Position numbers and translations under genes: made by a program. Shown here piece after piece: positions 23,277-32,120 of a stretch of 35,677 nt of DNA. The notes beneath the pieces were generated by a model that was not told the DNA's origin, ran no database searches, and was given only the letters and a program-made list of their open reading frames with translations. This DNA is from Chitinophagaceae bacterium (lineage in GTDB: Bacteria; Bacteroidota; Bacteroidia; Chitinophagales; Chitinophagaceae), in NCBI GenBank assembly GCA_019455085.1, contig JACFNA010000003.1:5616-41292 (forward strand), read 5' to 3'. The first letter of the stretch is position 1. Each line of letters starts with the position of its first letter.

Positions 23277-23348
23277 GGTCTCATAGTTCAAGGGATAGAA
23301 TAGGAGTTTCCTAAACTCTAGATCCAGGTTCGAGTCCTGGTGAGACCA
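23277..23348 (+). tRNA. tRNA-Arg (anticodon CCT)
   Basis: A 72-nt cloverleaf: acceptor GGTCTCA/TGAGACC, D arm GTTC/GAAT, anticodon stem GGAGT/ACTCT with loop TTCCTAA (anticodon CCT), T arm CCAGG-TTCGAGT-CCTGG, discriminator A. The next three bases are CCA, so here the 3' end appears encoded, unlike the other two tRNAs in the window. Confidence 0.93.
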
Positions 23349-23372
23349 CCACTCTCTCTCCTCTCTTTTTAA

Positions 23373-24593
23373 TCAATAGAAATATCCCAGAATCAGGCAT
23401 GCGAGTACGATGTATGGGGCCCGAATCTTTGTAAAAGACAACAGGCCAAATGTGCCAATAATCACTACCAGATTCAATATACTTACCGTTCGCATATCTG
23501 TTATAGAAATATCTTTTAAGAGAAACAGGAAGGCGGCACACAAAAATCCTACTACTACGGCATTGATTCCTTCAAGCGAACGATGAATTACAGCATAGCG
23601 TTTCAGATTGTACCATACAGGATAAAAGAACAATACCAGCAATGCACTCGGCAGAAAAATAAAAACAGACCCAATGGCACATCCGATTATCTGCATCCAC
23701 GTACCCTGATCTCTTAACACCATTCCTCCCATATAAGCAGAGACCGAAAAAACAGGCCCCGGTATGGCACGTACCAGCCCCCAGCCTGTAAGATATTCTT
23801 CCGGTGTCATATAGCGGGTTTTCTCTCTGATTACATACTGTTCATACATCAATGGCAGCAACACGTCTCCACCCCCAAATACCATACTCCCGAAACGGTA
23901 GGTATTTTCCGTCAGATTATACACTTTCTTATGTTCCCAATTCTGTTTACGTGCCTGTTCACTCAGAAAACCTACTATCACAAAAATCAAAATAAACAAC
24001 CAGATATTTGTCCAACGTATATGCTTAGGCTTTATATCATGCGTACGGGGGAAACGCTGCTTACTGAAATTGGTCACAATTCCTCCCAACACTATCAATA
24101 TCGGGAATATCCATGCCCATTTAAAGAAAGTAAAGGTGACCACCGTGGATAATACCAGGATTACAAAAGTGATCAGGTTGTTGACAGATGTGTGATACAT
24201 CTTTCGTGCGGCATATGCCACAAAGCCTACCGCCATAGGCTGGACAAACCTGAAAAGGTCCATACTGACATGATACTCGTCAAGATAAATTACCAGAAAG
24301 GAGAACAAACCCATGAGGATACTTGCAGGTAACAGCCATATCAGCAGGGTAAGCACCGCCAGCGGCACCCCACCTCTCTTATATCCTATCAGGGTCACAG
24401 TCTGTGTTGAAGAAGCGCCCGGAAGCATCTGGCAAAAAGCAGTATATTCCATCAGCTCCTCCTCAGATACATCCTTCCGTCTTTCGACAAAAGTCTTAAT
24501 CATCATACCCAGATGCCCCTGAGGCCCTCCAAAAGCAGAGATTGTGTATAAGAATACAGCCTTCAGAAAAGGGATATGCCTTTTTAATATCAT
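23373..24593 (-). CDS. chrA: Chromate transporter, ChrA family (two-domain)
   Basis: A 406-residue inner-membrane protein of the CHR family with both homologous halves. The first half carries [20 protein letters not shown] and [23 protein letters not shown], matching the FGGP and LPGP-x-x-TQ signatures. The second half has the shorter echo [16 protein letters not shown] ... [23 protein letters not shown]. About ten to twelve hydrophobic segments. Family members export chromate or transport sulfate-like anions. The ATG at 24593 is preferred over the TTG one codon upstream. Downstream lies tRNA-Arg in the opposite direction, upstream the AhpD-like gene about 155 nt away. Confidence 0.9.
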   Translation of the reverse strand: MILKRHIPFLKAVFLYTISAFGGPQGHLGMMIKTFVERRKDVSEEELMEYTAFCQMLPGASSTQTVTLIGYKRGGVPLAVLTLLIWLLPASILMGLFSFLVIYLDEYHVSMDLFRFVQPMAVGFVAYAARKMYHTSVNNLITFVILVLSTVVTFTFFKWAWIFPILIVLGGIVTNFSKQRFPRTHDIKPKHIRWTNIWLFILIFVIVGFLSEQARKQNWEHKKVYNLTENTYRFGSMVFGGGDVLLPLMYEQYVIREKTRYMTPEEYLTGWGLVRAIPGPVFSVSAYMGGMVLRDQGTWMQIIGCAIGSVFIFLPSALLVLFFYPVWYNLKRYAVIHRSLEGINAVVVGFLCAAFLFLLKDISITDMRTVSILNLVVIIGTFGLLSFTKIRAPYIVLACLILGYFY

Positions 24594-24747
24594 CAAATTT
24601 GAATCGCGTTATTCCCGAGGTATTCAGTGTTTTTTGGTTACAGCTTTCAAAACAGGGTATAGCTTATATAACCTCCGATCAGCGCAACCGGCATTGAAAG
24701 GTAAAAATAATTACTGAACAAATTCCCCTGAAAGAAAAGATTCCTTT

Positions 24748-25101
24748 CTATTTGCTTTCTCCTGCCTGCAGCAATTCCCAGTACGCTGCTGCGCGGCGGG
24801 TGTGGGGAATCACAATAGTACCGCCCACGATATTGGCCACTGCAAATATTTCGTACATCTCATCGGTGGTTATTCCCGCCTTATGGCATTTGCCTAAATG
24901 ATATTTAATGCAGTCATCGCATCGCAATACCATACTCGATACAAGGCCCAGCATCTCTTTTGTGCGGCTGTCAAGTGCACCATCTGCATAGGTATGCGTA
25001 TCAAGGCTCCATAAACGTTTTATCACCAGATTATTTTTGCTCAGTATGACCTCATTCATACGGGAACGATAGTCATTGAACTCTTCAATTGCATCTGCCA
25101 T
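24748..25101 (-). CDS. Carboxymuconolactone decarboxylase family (AhpD-like) protein
   Basis: A 117-residue single-domain CMD-family protein (PF02627). The redox motif C61-D-D-C64 followed by His68 (CDDCIKYHL) is the AhpD-type CxxC-x3-H, so a thiol peroxidase or disulfide-reductase function is more likely than lactone decarboxylation. The family core RTKEMLGLVSSMVLR precedes it and ITTDEMYEIFAVANIVGG follows. It lies 65 nt after the PfkB kinase on the same strand and may share its transcript. The physiological partner is not apparent. Confidence 0.87.
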   Translation of the reverse strand: MADAIEEFNDYRSRMNEVILSKNNLVIKRLWSLDTHTYADGALDSRTKEMLGLVSSMVLRCDDCIKYHLGKCHKAGITTDEMYEIFAVANIVGGTIVIPHTRRAAAYWELLQAGESK

Positions 25102-25166
25102 AAAAGTATATTCTAAAAAGTCAACACAGAAATACCGGCACCAAACGCTACCCCAAAAGTTAAGGC

Positions 25167-26087
25167 TTACAACCTGATATCAAAATTAACGAGTTGCACG
25201 AATTTCTTAAGGCGTTCACGAATATCACCCTGAGTGATTTCTTTTAACCGCTGTGTGCCAAACTTCTCTACGCAGAACGATGCCATTGCAGATCCATAAA
25301 TAATAGCTGTCTTCATCGCTTCAAAATCTGTTTTCCCCACATGGGCCAGATATCCGATAAATCCACCGGCGAAGGTATCGCCAGCTCCGGTCGGGTCAAA
25401 CACATCTTCGAGAGGTAGCGCAGGAGCAAAGAAGACATCGTTATGGCTAAAAAGCAGGGCACCATGTTCTCCCTTCTTCACGATCAGATACTTAGGCCCC
25501 ATCCTAAAGATGGCATGTGCTGCTTTCACAAGCGAATACTCTCCACTCAGTTGCCTGACTTCACTATCATTAACCGTGAGCACATCTACCTTTTTCAGTA
25601 CTTTCTTCAGGTCGTCCATAGCAGTCTCCATCCAGAAGTTCATCGTATCGAGCATTACCAGCTTAGGGCGTATTTTCAACTGGTCAATTACACTCATTTG
25701 CAATGAAGGCATCAGATTTCCTAACATGAGATAGTCTGCCCCCTGATAGGTATCCGGAACCACAGGATTAAAATCCTCCAACACGTTGAGGTCTGTAGCA
25801 AGCGAGTCGCGTGTATTCATATCGAGGTGGTACTTTCCACTCCAGAAAAATGACTTCTTATCGGGCACTATCTCCACTCCGGTTAATTGAACGCCTCGTT
25901 TCTTCAACGAATCCAGCTCTTCTTTTGGAAAGTCGTATCCCACTATTGATATCTGTTGCAGTGGCCTGGTAAGATGGCTCGCCGCGTATGCCACATAGGT
26001 AGCCGAGCCGCCTACTATTTTATCAGTCTTTCCAAATGGAGTTTCAATCGCATCAAAGGCCATAGTGCCTACAGAGATAATTGCCAT
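25167..26087 (-). CDS. PfkB-family carbohydrate/nucleoside kinase
   Basis: A 306-residue ribokinase-fold kinase. N-terminal GGSATYVAYAASHL (residues about 26-39) is the first PfkB signature region and DPTGAGDTFAGGFIGYL contains the second, with catalytic Asp237. TVNDSEVRQLSG (about 171-182) is the N-D-x-E metal/ATP site. It phosphorylates a sugar or nucleoside; the subgroup resembles those annotated adenosine/sugar kinase but the substrate is unclear. The ATG at 26087 is chosen: the frame extends to a TTG at 26111, but that TTG is part of a TACTTTTG promoter box. The gene diverges from the YciO-family gene. Confidence 0.9.
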   Translation of the reverse strand: MAIISVGTMAFDAIETPFGKTDKIVGGSATYVAYAASHLTRPLQQISIVGYDFPKEELDSLKKRGVQLTGVEIVPDKKSFFWSGKYHLDMNTRDSLATDLNVLEDFNPVVPDTYQGADYLMLGNLMPSLQMSVIDQLKIRPKLVMLDTMNFWMETAMDDLKKVLKKVDVLTVNDSEVRQLSGEYSLVKAAHAIFRMGPKYLIVKKGEHGALLFSHNDVFFAPALPLEDVFDPTGAGDTFAGGFIGYLAHVGKTDFEAMKTAIIYGSAMASFCVEKFGTQRLKEITQGDIRERLKKFVQLVNFDIRL

Positions 26088-26108
26088 CAGTGTACGTTTT
26101 GTGCTGTG

Positions 26109-26116
26109 CAAAAGTA
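26109..26116 (-). promoter_or_regulatory. -7 box of the PfkB kinase gene
   Basis: TACTTTTG on the minus strand, about 21 nt before the ATG at 26087, consensus TAnnTTTG. No clear -33 TTG at the right spacing. Confidence 0.5.
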
Positions 26117-26249
26117 AGTGAAATTGAATAGGATTAAGGGGCGATTTTCACAGCGATGTATCCCCCACATCACATCTTTCTGCCGAAGTATTCCTCACAA
26201 TGAAAAAGGGGTATAGCAATTAATATTTTATCTTTATTAAAAATCGCCA

Positions 26250-26858
26250 ATGCTCCTGCGCATACATCCGGTGGACCCGCAACCCAGGCTGGTCAAAGAA
26301 GCTGTAAGTATCCTGAACGATGGAGGCATCATTATATACCCTACTGATACTATTTATGGACTGGGATGTGATATCTTTCAACATAAGGCAGTGGAACGCA
26401 TTTGCAAAATCAAGGGAATAGACCCCAGAAAAGCTCAATTGAGCTTTATTTGCCGCGATCTGAGCCATCTGAGCGACTATACGCGCAGCATCAGTACCCC
26501 CCTTTACAGAATGCTCAGGACATATCTGCCGGGGCCTTTTACATTTATTTTGCCGGCAAGCCGACAAGTACCTAAAATCATCAAGAGTAAAAAGGATACC
26601 ATTGGTCTGCGCATTCCAGACAACAGGATATGCATGTCTCTGATCGAGGGCCTTGATCGCCCGCTTCTAAGCACTACCCTGCCGGGAGAAATGATTGAGG
26701 ACTTTACTGATCCCGAGCTCATCTATGAGCATTTTGAAAATATGGTGGATGCGGTAATTGACGGTGGTATAGGAGGATTTGTGCCTTCCACAGTAGTGGA
26801 CTGCACTACAGACGACTGGAGTGTAATCAGAGAAGGCGCAGGGGTATGGGAAGGTTAA
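26250..26858 (+). CDS. YciO/YrdC/Sua5 family protein (L-threonylcarbamoyladenylate synthase-type)
   Basis: A 202-residue YrdC-domain protein. Family landmarks: IIYPTDTIYGLGCDIF at about 28-43, KIKGIDPRKAQLSFIC around 58-73, and LRTYLPGPFTFILPAS followed by DTIGLRIPDN. This fold binds threonylcarbamoyl-AMP and double-stranded RNA; Sua5/TsaC make the precursor for t6A in tRNA, whereas the YciO branch, which the single-domain form with KGIDPRKAQLSF resembles, has a less certain role. No Sua5 C-terminal domain is present. TATCTTTA lies 13 nt before the ATG. Confidence 0.85.
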   Translation: MLLRIHPVDPQPRLVKEAVSILNDGGIIIYPTDTIYGLGCDIFQHKAVERICKIKGIDPRKAQLSFICRDLSHLSDYTRSISTPLYRMLRTYLPGPFTFILPASRQVPKIIKSKKDTIGLRIPDNRICMSLIEGLDRPLLSTTLPGEMIEDFTDPELIYEHFENMVDAVIDGGIGGFVPSTVVDCTTDDWSVIREGAGVWEG

Positions 26859-26951
26859 GTAATGTTCGCACAGCAAGAATAGGTGTATCAAAGTGCCACA
26901 TTATTGTAAATTGCAATGCTATTGAGTAGCCTCACATTATTAAATCCAAAT

Positions 26952-28304
26952 ATGATGAATCGCCTGTTCACTCTACTTATTACCATCTTTATTTCTACTC
27001 CGCTTTTTAGCCAGGTCACAATCCACCGCGACCCGGAGATTGCAGGAATGGTTGCCGAAGTATCTTCAGACTCACTCAAGAGTTATGTCACAGATTTGGT
27101 TTCCTTTGGTACCAGGCACCTCCTGAGCAACCAATCGGATTCCAAAAAAGGAATAGGCGCTGCCAGGAACTATGTACTCCGCAGATTTAATCAATTTGCA
27201 CAGGCATCAGGCGGGCGGATGACTTGCTTCATTGATACCACCACCTTACCCGCGGATGGGAAGAGGGTGAACCGACCCGTATTATTGGGGAATGTGATGG
27301 CTATTCTTAAAGGAACCAATCCAGCCGACAAAAGGGTCTTTATCATCAGCGGCCATTTGGATAGCCGACGGATAAATGTGATGGATTCGGTCGGAGATGC
27401 ACCCGGCGCTAACGATGATGCCAGCGGTGTGGTAGCCGTAATGGAATGTGCAAGGATAATGAGCAGGCATGCCTTTAGTGGCACTGTGATTTTCGTGGCC
27501 GTATCCGGCGAGGAGCAGGGTCTGTTGGGAAGTGCTTATCTGGCGCAACGAGCTAAAGACGAAGGATGGGACGTGCGTGCAGTCCTTAACAACGATATTG
27601 TAGGAAGCAATAACAGCACGGAGACTCACATTATCAACAACACTCAATTCAGGGTCTTCAGTGAAGGTATTCCTCATTATGAAACCGAAAAACAGATAAA
27701 AAGAATTATTTCTCTGGGACTTGAGAATGACGGGGCTTCCAGGCAGCTCGCCCGATACGTAAAAGAAGTGGGCGAAAGATATACGGATAACCTGACTGTA
27801 ATGCTGGAATACCGAACAGACAGATTCCTCAGAGGGGGCGATCACCTTCCTTTTCTGGAACGCGGCATGACGGCTGTCCGCCTCACCGAAATGAATGAGA
27901 ACTTCAACCCCCAGCATCAGGATGTGCGGATAGAAAATGGAGTCCAATATGGCGACCTGGCAACGTTTATGGATTTTGAGTATCTGCGTAAAAACACCTG
28001 TATTAATCTCTCCACCCTGGCCAACCTTGCCAAGGCACCCGGTGCACCGGGAAATGTGGTAATAGAGGTAAGAAACCTCTCCAATGAATCATTGCTCAGG
28101 TGGAAGGACCCAGAAGAGCAAAAGGCTGCAGGGTTCTATGTATTGATGCGGCCTACGGCTGAAAGTATGTGGACAAAGAAGTTCTTTACAAAAGAAACGG
28201 AAATCAGGCTTCCCTACTCAAAGGATAATTACTTCTTTGCTGTACAAAGTGTATCTGAATCGGGCAATGAAAGCCTGCCCATTGTGCCTATACCGGGAAG
28301 ATAA
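26952..28304 (+). CDS. Secreted M28-family zinc aminopeptidase with C-terminal Fn3-like domain
   Basis: A 450-residue exported peptidase. The ATG at 26952 begins a signal peptide (MMNRLFTLLITIFISTPLFS); an ATG at 26916 is in frame but would put a dozen residues before it. Zinc ligands of the M28 family appear in order: His135 in ISGHLDSR, Asp155 in GANDDASG, Glu187-Glu188 in SGEEQGLLGS, Asp215 in LNNDIVGS, and a late His in the segment after RGGDHLPF. The last 85 residues (GNVVIEVRNLSNESLLRWKD ... YFFAVQSVSESGNES) look like a fibronectin type III domain. It probably releases N-terminal amino acids in the periplasm. It stands alone, convergent with hemD. Confidence 0.9.
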   Translation: MMNRLFTLLITIFISTPLFSQVTIHRDPEIAGMVAEVSSDSLKSYVTDLVSFGTRHLLSNQSDSKKGIGAARNYVLRRFNQFAQASGGRMTCFIDTTTLPADGKRVNRPVLLGNVMAILKGTNPADKRVFIISGHLDSRRINVMDSVGDAPGANDDASGVVAVMECARIMSRHAFSGTVIFVAVSGEEQGLLGSAYLAQRAKDEGWDVRAVLNNDIVGSNNSTETHIINNTQFRVFSEGIPHYETEKQIKRIISLGLENDGASRQLARYVKEVGERYTDNLTVMLEYRTDRFLRGGDHLPFLERGMTAVRLTEMNENFNPQHQDVRIENGVQYGDLATFMDFEYLRKNTCINLSTLANLAKAPGAPGNVVIEVRNLSNESLLRWKDPEEQKAAGFYVLMRPTAESMWTKKFFTKETEIRLPYSKDNYFFAVQSVSESGNESLPIVPIPGR

Positions 28305-28320
28305 CAATAATACTTACCCG

Positions 28321-29127
28321 TTATTTTTTCATCAATCCGCCAAGGAAAATATCGAGCGCAGTGGCCATGTTTTTTGTGTGTTCATTAGGCACCACGATCT
28401 CAGGATCGAATCCTTCTGCAATTAAGGCTTTCCGCGTATTATCTCCGAAAACACCAATTACCGCATCATCCTGAGAAAAGTCGGGTTGATTTTTCAGCCA
28501 GCTTTTTACACTCAGCGGAGTAAAAATGCAGACCACCTGAAAATCTTTTTTCTTCAACAACTCAGTGATATCTGTGAGTTCCACCTTGTACAATACAGGA
28601 ATCGCATAATCACAATCGTTAGATGCCAGCCAGTTGGTTATCTCTGAGTCAAAGTTTTCGGAACAGGGATACAGGAATTTTTCGTGCTCTTTATGCTTCT
28701 TGATCGCATCAAAAAGGCTCTCATTGGTACCATTTTCACCGTAAAACACCTTACGTTTCCGGTACAACGTAAACTTTTGCAGATATAATGCGATAGACTC
28801 TGTAACACAGAAATACTTCATATCCTGAGAAACGGTTATCCTCATTTCTTCACAGGTGCGGAAGAAGTGATCAATCGCATTTCTGCTTGTAAAAATCACA
28901 GCCGAAAAAGCTGTAATATCAATCTTCTGTTTGCGGAAATCTCTGGAAGAGATAGGCAATACTTCAGTAAGTGGCTGAAACTCAAGACTTACACCATACT
29001 TCTTTTCCAGGTCAAAGTATGGCGATTTTTCACTCTCAGGACGTGCCTGAGTGATTAATACATTTTTAATTTTTCCTAGAGTCAGCAGATCAGTTCCTAA
29101 GGGTTTGCTTGCCATTTTAGTATTCAT
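28321..29127 (-). CDS. hemD: Uroporphyrinogen-III synthase HemD
   Basis: A 268-residue protein of the HemD family, which closes hydroxymethylbilane to uroporphyrinogen III. The family is poorly conserved but the landmarks are present: VLITQARPESEKSPYF near the N terminus, FSAVIFTSRNAIDHFF, KFLYPCSENFDSEI in the middle and VCIFTPLSVKSWL and VIGVFGDNTRKALIAEGF late. The ATG at 29127 is preferred; a TTG at 29136 belongs to the promoter box TAATTTTG. It lies next to the DUF4271 gene, a pairing common in Bacteroidota, but has its own promoter. Only hemD and hemW of the heme pathway are present. Confidence 0.86.
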   Translation of the reverse strand: MNTKMASKPLGTDLLTLGKIKNVLITQARPESEKSPYFDLEKKYGVSLEFQPLTEVLPISSRDFRKQKIDITAFSAVIFTSRNAIDHFFRTCEEMRITVSQDMKYFCVTESIALYLQKFTLYRKRKVFYGENGTNESLFDAIKKHKEHEKFLYPCSENFDSEITNWLASNDCDYAIPVLYKVELTDITELLKKKDFQVVCIFTPLSVKSWLKNQPDFSQDDAVIGVFGDNTRKALIAEGFDPEIVVPNEHTKNMATALDIFLGGLMKK

Positions 29128-29133
29128 GCACTG

Positions 29134-29141
29134 CAAAATTA
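29134..29141 (-). promoter_or_regulatory. TAATTTTG box 6 nt before the hemD start
   Basis: On the minus strand TTTC, 18 nt, TAATTTTG (29141-29134), then CAGTGC and the ATG at 29127. The leader would be only a few nt. Confidence 0.5.
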
Positions 29142-29165
29142 CGTGATTTTATTATTTAAGAAATC

Positions 29166-30242
29166 TCACAGCATAAAATAGGAAACCATCATTTTATATA
29201 TCAGAAAGGGCGGAAGCAACTCGGCTCCCACAAAAAACAGAAAAAAATGAAAAGGATGCACCATCACTTTGCTACCCAACAAGCCATAACTTTTAATATA
29301 TCTGGACATCAATACCACACCTGCACAGAGCAGCGAAAATGTAGTAATAATATCACTCCACTCAGATTTACTAAAAGCTAACAGGACAATGAACGGAAGC
29401 AGTAATATAGAAAGCAATTTATTTACCAGAAAGATGACAAAAATATACTGGTCGGTGACAGAGCCAATTCCTGAAATCCAACCAATAAATTTTAGAAAAC
29501 AGAATTTTATAATATACATCACTGCCACTCCTGCTACGCATAAGCCTAACAACAAATAGGGCCTGTCGCTCCATATATCTGGTTTATTCCTTAATAATAA
29601 CCATATAAACATACCGGCCACCAGCATGAAAAACACATTCATAAGAAAAGAAGGCCATCGGGCCTGGAGCAACTGCTCTGTCAACTGACTTTGACGTAAG
29701 GATGTATTCAGATACACCCTGAATATGTTATTAAAGAATTGAGGATAGGCCAGTTTGACAAGGCCCAGATATAACAGTAAAATATAAATCACATAAAAAA
29801 GAAATTCCTTGCCTTTTCCAGCCCGATGCAGTGTATTTGCAGCCAATAAACCAACCGGTTGCTGGTGGCTGAACCATTTATACTTTGCAGTTACCCGCTG
29901 CCCGGGTGTCTTCCCCGAAGGATCGTAACCCCAATGTGCAGGGCTCCACTTAATGGCTTCGTTGCGTAATACAATTGGGAAGCCCGATCTAGTGGTGTCT
30001 CCGGTCCAATGAAGTCCTGAAGAATCGCCCGGCATCACCACTTCCGAATCCTGCCTCACGGAATCGCCATTTACTCCCGTCAACTGAGAGTTTATATCCC
30101 CGGTTATTACCTTCGGGGTAGCGACATTTGTCGCCACACTATCAGTGCCTCGCCTTGCAGTACTATCAGACTGCTGAGCCAGACTAGCCTGACCCATAAG
30201 AAAAAATAACCCTAAAAAAGAGAGAAACCTTATCAGACGCAC
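29166..30242 (-). CDS. DUF4271 family membrane protein
   Basis: A 358-residue envelope protein: N-terminal signal sequence (LIRFLSFLGLFFLMGQASLA), a long Ser/Thr/Asp-rich periplasmic stretch to about 140, then six or seven hydrophobic segments (KEFLFYVIYILLLYLGLVKL onward). The last part, WSDIITTFSLLCAGVVLMSR ... HPFHFFLFFVGAELLPPFLIYK, matches the DUF4271 family, found beside hemD in many Bacteroidota. The start is a GTG at 30242, one nt after the TAA of the Omp85-type gene (TAA-A-GTG), indicating translational coupling. Function is unknown; the long N-terminal low-complexity part is a family peculiarity. Confidence 0.78.
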   Translation of the reverse strand: MRLIRFLSFLGLFFLMGQASLAQQSDSTARRGTDSVATNVATPKVITGDINSQLTGVNGDSVRQDSEVVMPGDSSGLHWTGDTTRSGFPIVLRNEAIKWSPAHWGYDPSGKTPGQRVTAKYKWFSHQQPVGLLAANTLHRAGKGKEFLFYVIYILLLYLGLVKLAYPQFFNNIFRVYLNTSLRQSQLTEQLLQARWPSFLMNVFFMLVAGMFIWLLLRNKPDIWSDRPYLLLGLCVAGVAVMYIIKFCFLKFIGWISGIGSVTDQYIFVIFLVNKLLSILLLPFIVLLAFSKSEWSDIITTFSLLCAGVVLMSRYIKSYGLLGSKVMVHPFHFFLFFVGAELLPPFLIYKMMVSYFML

Positions 30243-30243
30243 T

Positions 30244-32052
30244 TTAAAAATAATTTATATAGCCAAAATGAATTTTGGATGCACTGCGAAGATCAAACTT
30301 AATATCATTCCTTCTGCCTATTGCATAACTTAAATTCAACATCCCCACTTTTGTTTCCAATTCTATCCCGATCCCTACACTCTGAAACGCATTTGACACC
30401 CTGCTACCACTCAGGGTTGTGCGCGAAAATCCAATATCTGCAAATCCGAACATAAACGAATTGAGTCCTGTCAAATAACGATATTCAGCCGTAAACACCC
30501 CATACCTGTCGGCAAAAATACTTTCTTCATCAAAGCCCCTGAGCAGCTTATATCCACCAATCCTGAACATTTCGTTTCTGAACACCTGCGGACTTTGAAT
30601 CCACCCCACATTCCCGCTCATCTTGACTACAGCAGATTTTCCTATGGGAAGATACTGTGCCAATACACCCCTCCACGTTGTCTGATACGACTTTAGCCTT
30701 ACGGTATCATAGAGTGAGTTAAAATCAAACGTCGGATCAGAGGGGTCTTTCAGTTCCAGAATTTCATCACTTTTATTCACTCTGCGGATACCGGCCTCCA
30801 GACTTATCTGCATCTCGGTGCCCCTGCGTGGATTTAGCCTATAGTCTGTATTAGTGAATTTGTATGCTATGCCTCCACTAGCCGACCGCACATCGATATA
30901 GGATGGGAGTTGTCGTGTCAGAATAATCCTATTCGTATCCAATCCTCCCTGCAGCAGATAACTATTCTGCATTCTGTAAAAGACAGAAAAAGATTTGTTG
31001 GCCGACCAGAAATATTCAATCCCTAATTTCCCGTTCAGAAGCAACCACAGCGAATCCTGCTTCAACATACCGAAGGAGAAGTCAACTCCATAAGATGTAT
31101 TAAACAGGTATGGTTGATTGTATCCCAGATCCAGTCTGGGAGACTGAGGTTGCAGTTGTTGCCAGTTGAGCAATATGCTCTCCCCCATCGCCAGTGCGTT
31201 CTTCAGATTCAGCCGCACATCAGCAGTTATTTTTGTCTTGTTTCCGGTTGCTGAATTCCCCGGCAGAAATCCAATCAACGCATTTACCTCACTGCTTCGC
31301 TTTGGTTCCAGATACAAATTTAGCGTAGCGCCTGACCCAAGCATCATCATATCCCACTGCTGACTCTGTTGCAAATACGGCAGATCGCCCAGTCGCTTAT
31401 CTATCTGCATAAGCACCTTACGATTATATAAATCGCCATCCTTAATGCCCAGGTAATGCTGCAGGAAGTTGTTACGAATTTTAGCCTTGCCAAAGACCCT
31501 AATACTATCAATCGGGTAGGGAGACCCCTCCTGCACGATTACCGCTGAATAGATAAAACCGGAGTCTATTCTGTTATCTCCCAGTGATACCTTTGCAAAT
31601 GGGCGGCCATGCGATTCGTAATAATCCAGGATATCATCCTGCAATTGCTTTACTTGAGGATACACAAACCTTTTTGCGGCCATACGTTTTCTGTCAAGCC
31701 GTAAAGCCGCCATCACCTCATCCGGAATACTATCTGCATCCAGCTTCCAGAAAAACCTTTCGCCCGGATAGAGAAACACACGCACTGATGAAGAATCATA
31801 TTTCACTGAATCTACGGAAGCGCTTGCATATCCGAGACTCCCCAGGACCTGGGGCAATTTCAAAATATATTCCTCCGCCTTTTCTTTTGTTAAAAAGGAC
31901 TTTTGCAGGACGCGCTGAATATCACCGGACAAAGTATCCTTACCTTTGGTATGATAAATCGCATCATACATCTGTGCCTCTGATGCAAGACTGCAACAGA
32001 TAATCATTGCAGTACAAATCAGATACACAGGTATGGATGGATAACGGCGCAT
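30244..32052 (-). CDS. Omp85/BamA-TamA superfamily outer-membrane protein with POTRA region
   Basis: A 602-residue protein with signal sequence (MRRYPSIPVYLICTAMIICC) and Ala-x-Ala-like cleavage. Residues about 50-280 contain two to three POTRA-like repeats (beta-alpha-alpha-beta stretches, such as SIRVFGKAKIRNNFLQHYLG, YNRKVLMQIDKRLGDLPYL), and the rest forms a 16-strand barrel ending HFGYINYF. The Omp85 L6 motif is clear: FRIGGYKLLRGFDEESIFAD, with RGF as in RGYRE-type motifs. It is shorter than BamA, so more like TamA or a patatin-linked form; no patatin domain is present. It is first in a unit with DUF4271 and possibly hemD. The function may be envelope protein insertion, but that is by family only. 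Confidence 0.85.
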   Translation of the reverse strand: MRRYPSIPVYLICTAMIICCSLASEAQMYDAIYHTKGKDTLSGDIQRVLQKSFLTKEKAEEYILKLPQVLGSLGYASASVDSVKYDSSSVRVFLYPGERFFWKLDADSIPDEVMAALRLDRKRMAAKRFVYPQVKQLQDDILDYYESHGRPFAKVSLGDNRIDSGFIYSAVIVQEGSPYPIDSIRVFGKAKIRNNFLQHYLGIKDGDLYNRKVLMQIDKRLGDLPYLQQSQQWDMMMLGSGATLNLYLEPKRSSEVNALIGFLPGNSATGNKTKITADVRLNLKNALAMGESILLNWQQLQPQSPRLDLGYNQPYLFNTSYGVDFSFGMLKQDSLWLLLNGKLGIEYFWSANKSFSVFYRMQNSYLLQGGLDTNRIILTRQLPSYIDVRSASGGIAYKFTNTDYRLNPRRGTEMQISLEAGIRRVNKSDEILELKDPSDPTFDFNSLYDTVRLKSYQTTWRGVLAQYLPIGKSAVVKMSGNVGWIQSPQVFRNEMFRIGGYKLLRGFDEESIFADRYGVFTAEYRYLTGLNSFMFGFADIGFSRTTLSGSRVSNAFQSVGIGIELETKVGMLNLSYAIGRRNDIKFDLRSASKIHFGYINYF

Positions 32053-32062
32053 TTGGTGGAAT

Positions 32063-32070
32063 CAAAACTA
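32063..32070 (-). promoter_or_regulatory. -7 box of the Omp85-family gene
   Basis: TAGTTTTG on the minus strand (32070-32063), followed by ATTCCACCAA before the ATG at 32052. Consensus TAnnTTTG, in the 68-nt divergent space shared with hemW. Confidence 0.5.
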
Positions 32071-32120
32071 ATTTGAATTTATCAAAATAGGGAATCACGT
32101 TTTTAACTCTCCTCTATCAG

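Noticed and set aside
24597-24747. A short minus-strand frame ending in a hydrophobic MPVALIGGYISYTLF stretch between the AhpD-like gene and chrA
   Set aside because: Only 15 codons from its ATG; the longer frame runs back into the AhpD-like gene with no start codon. Not enough to call a gene.
27282-27947. A 221-codon minus-strand reading frame
   Set aside because: It is antisense to the M28 peptidase, whose catalytic motifs fix the coding strand.
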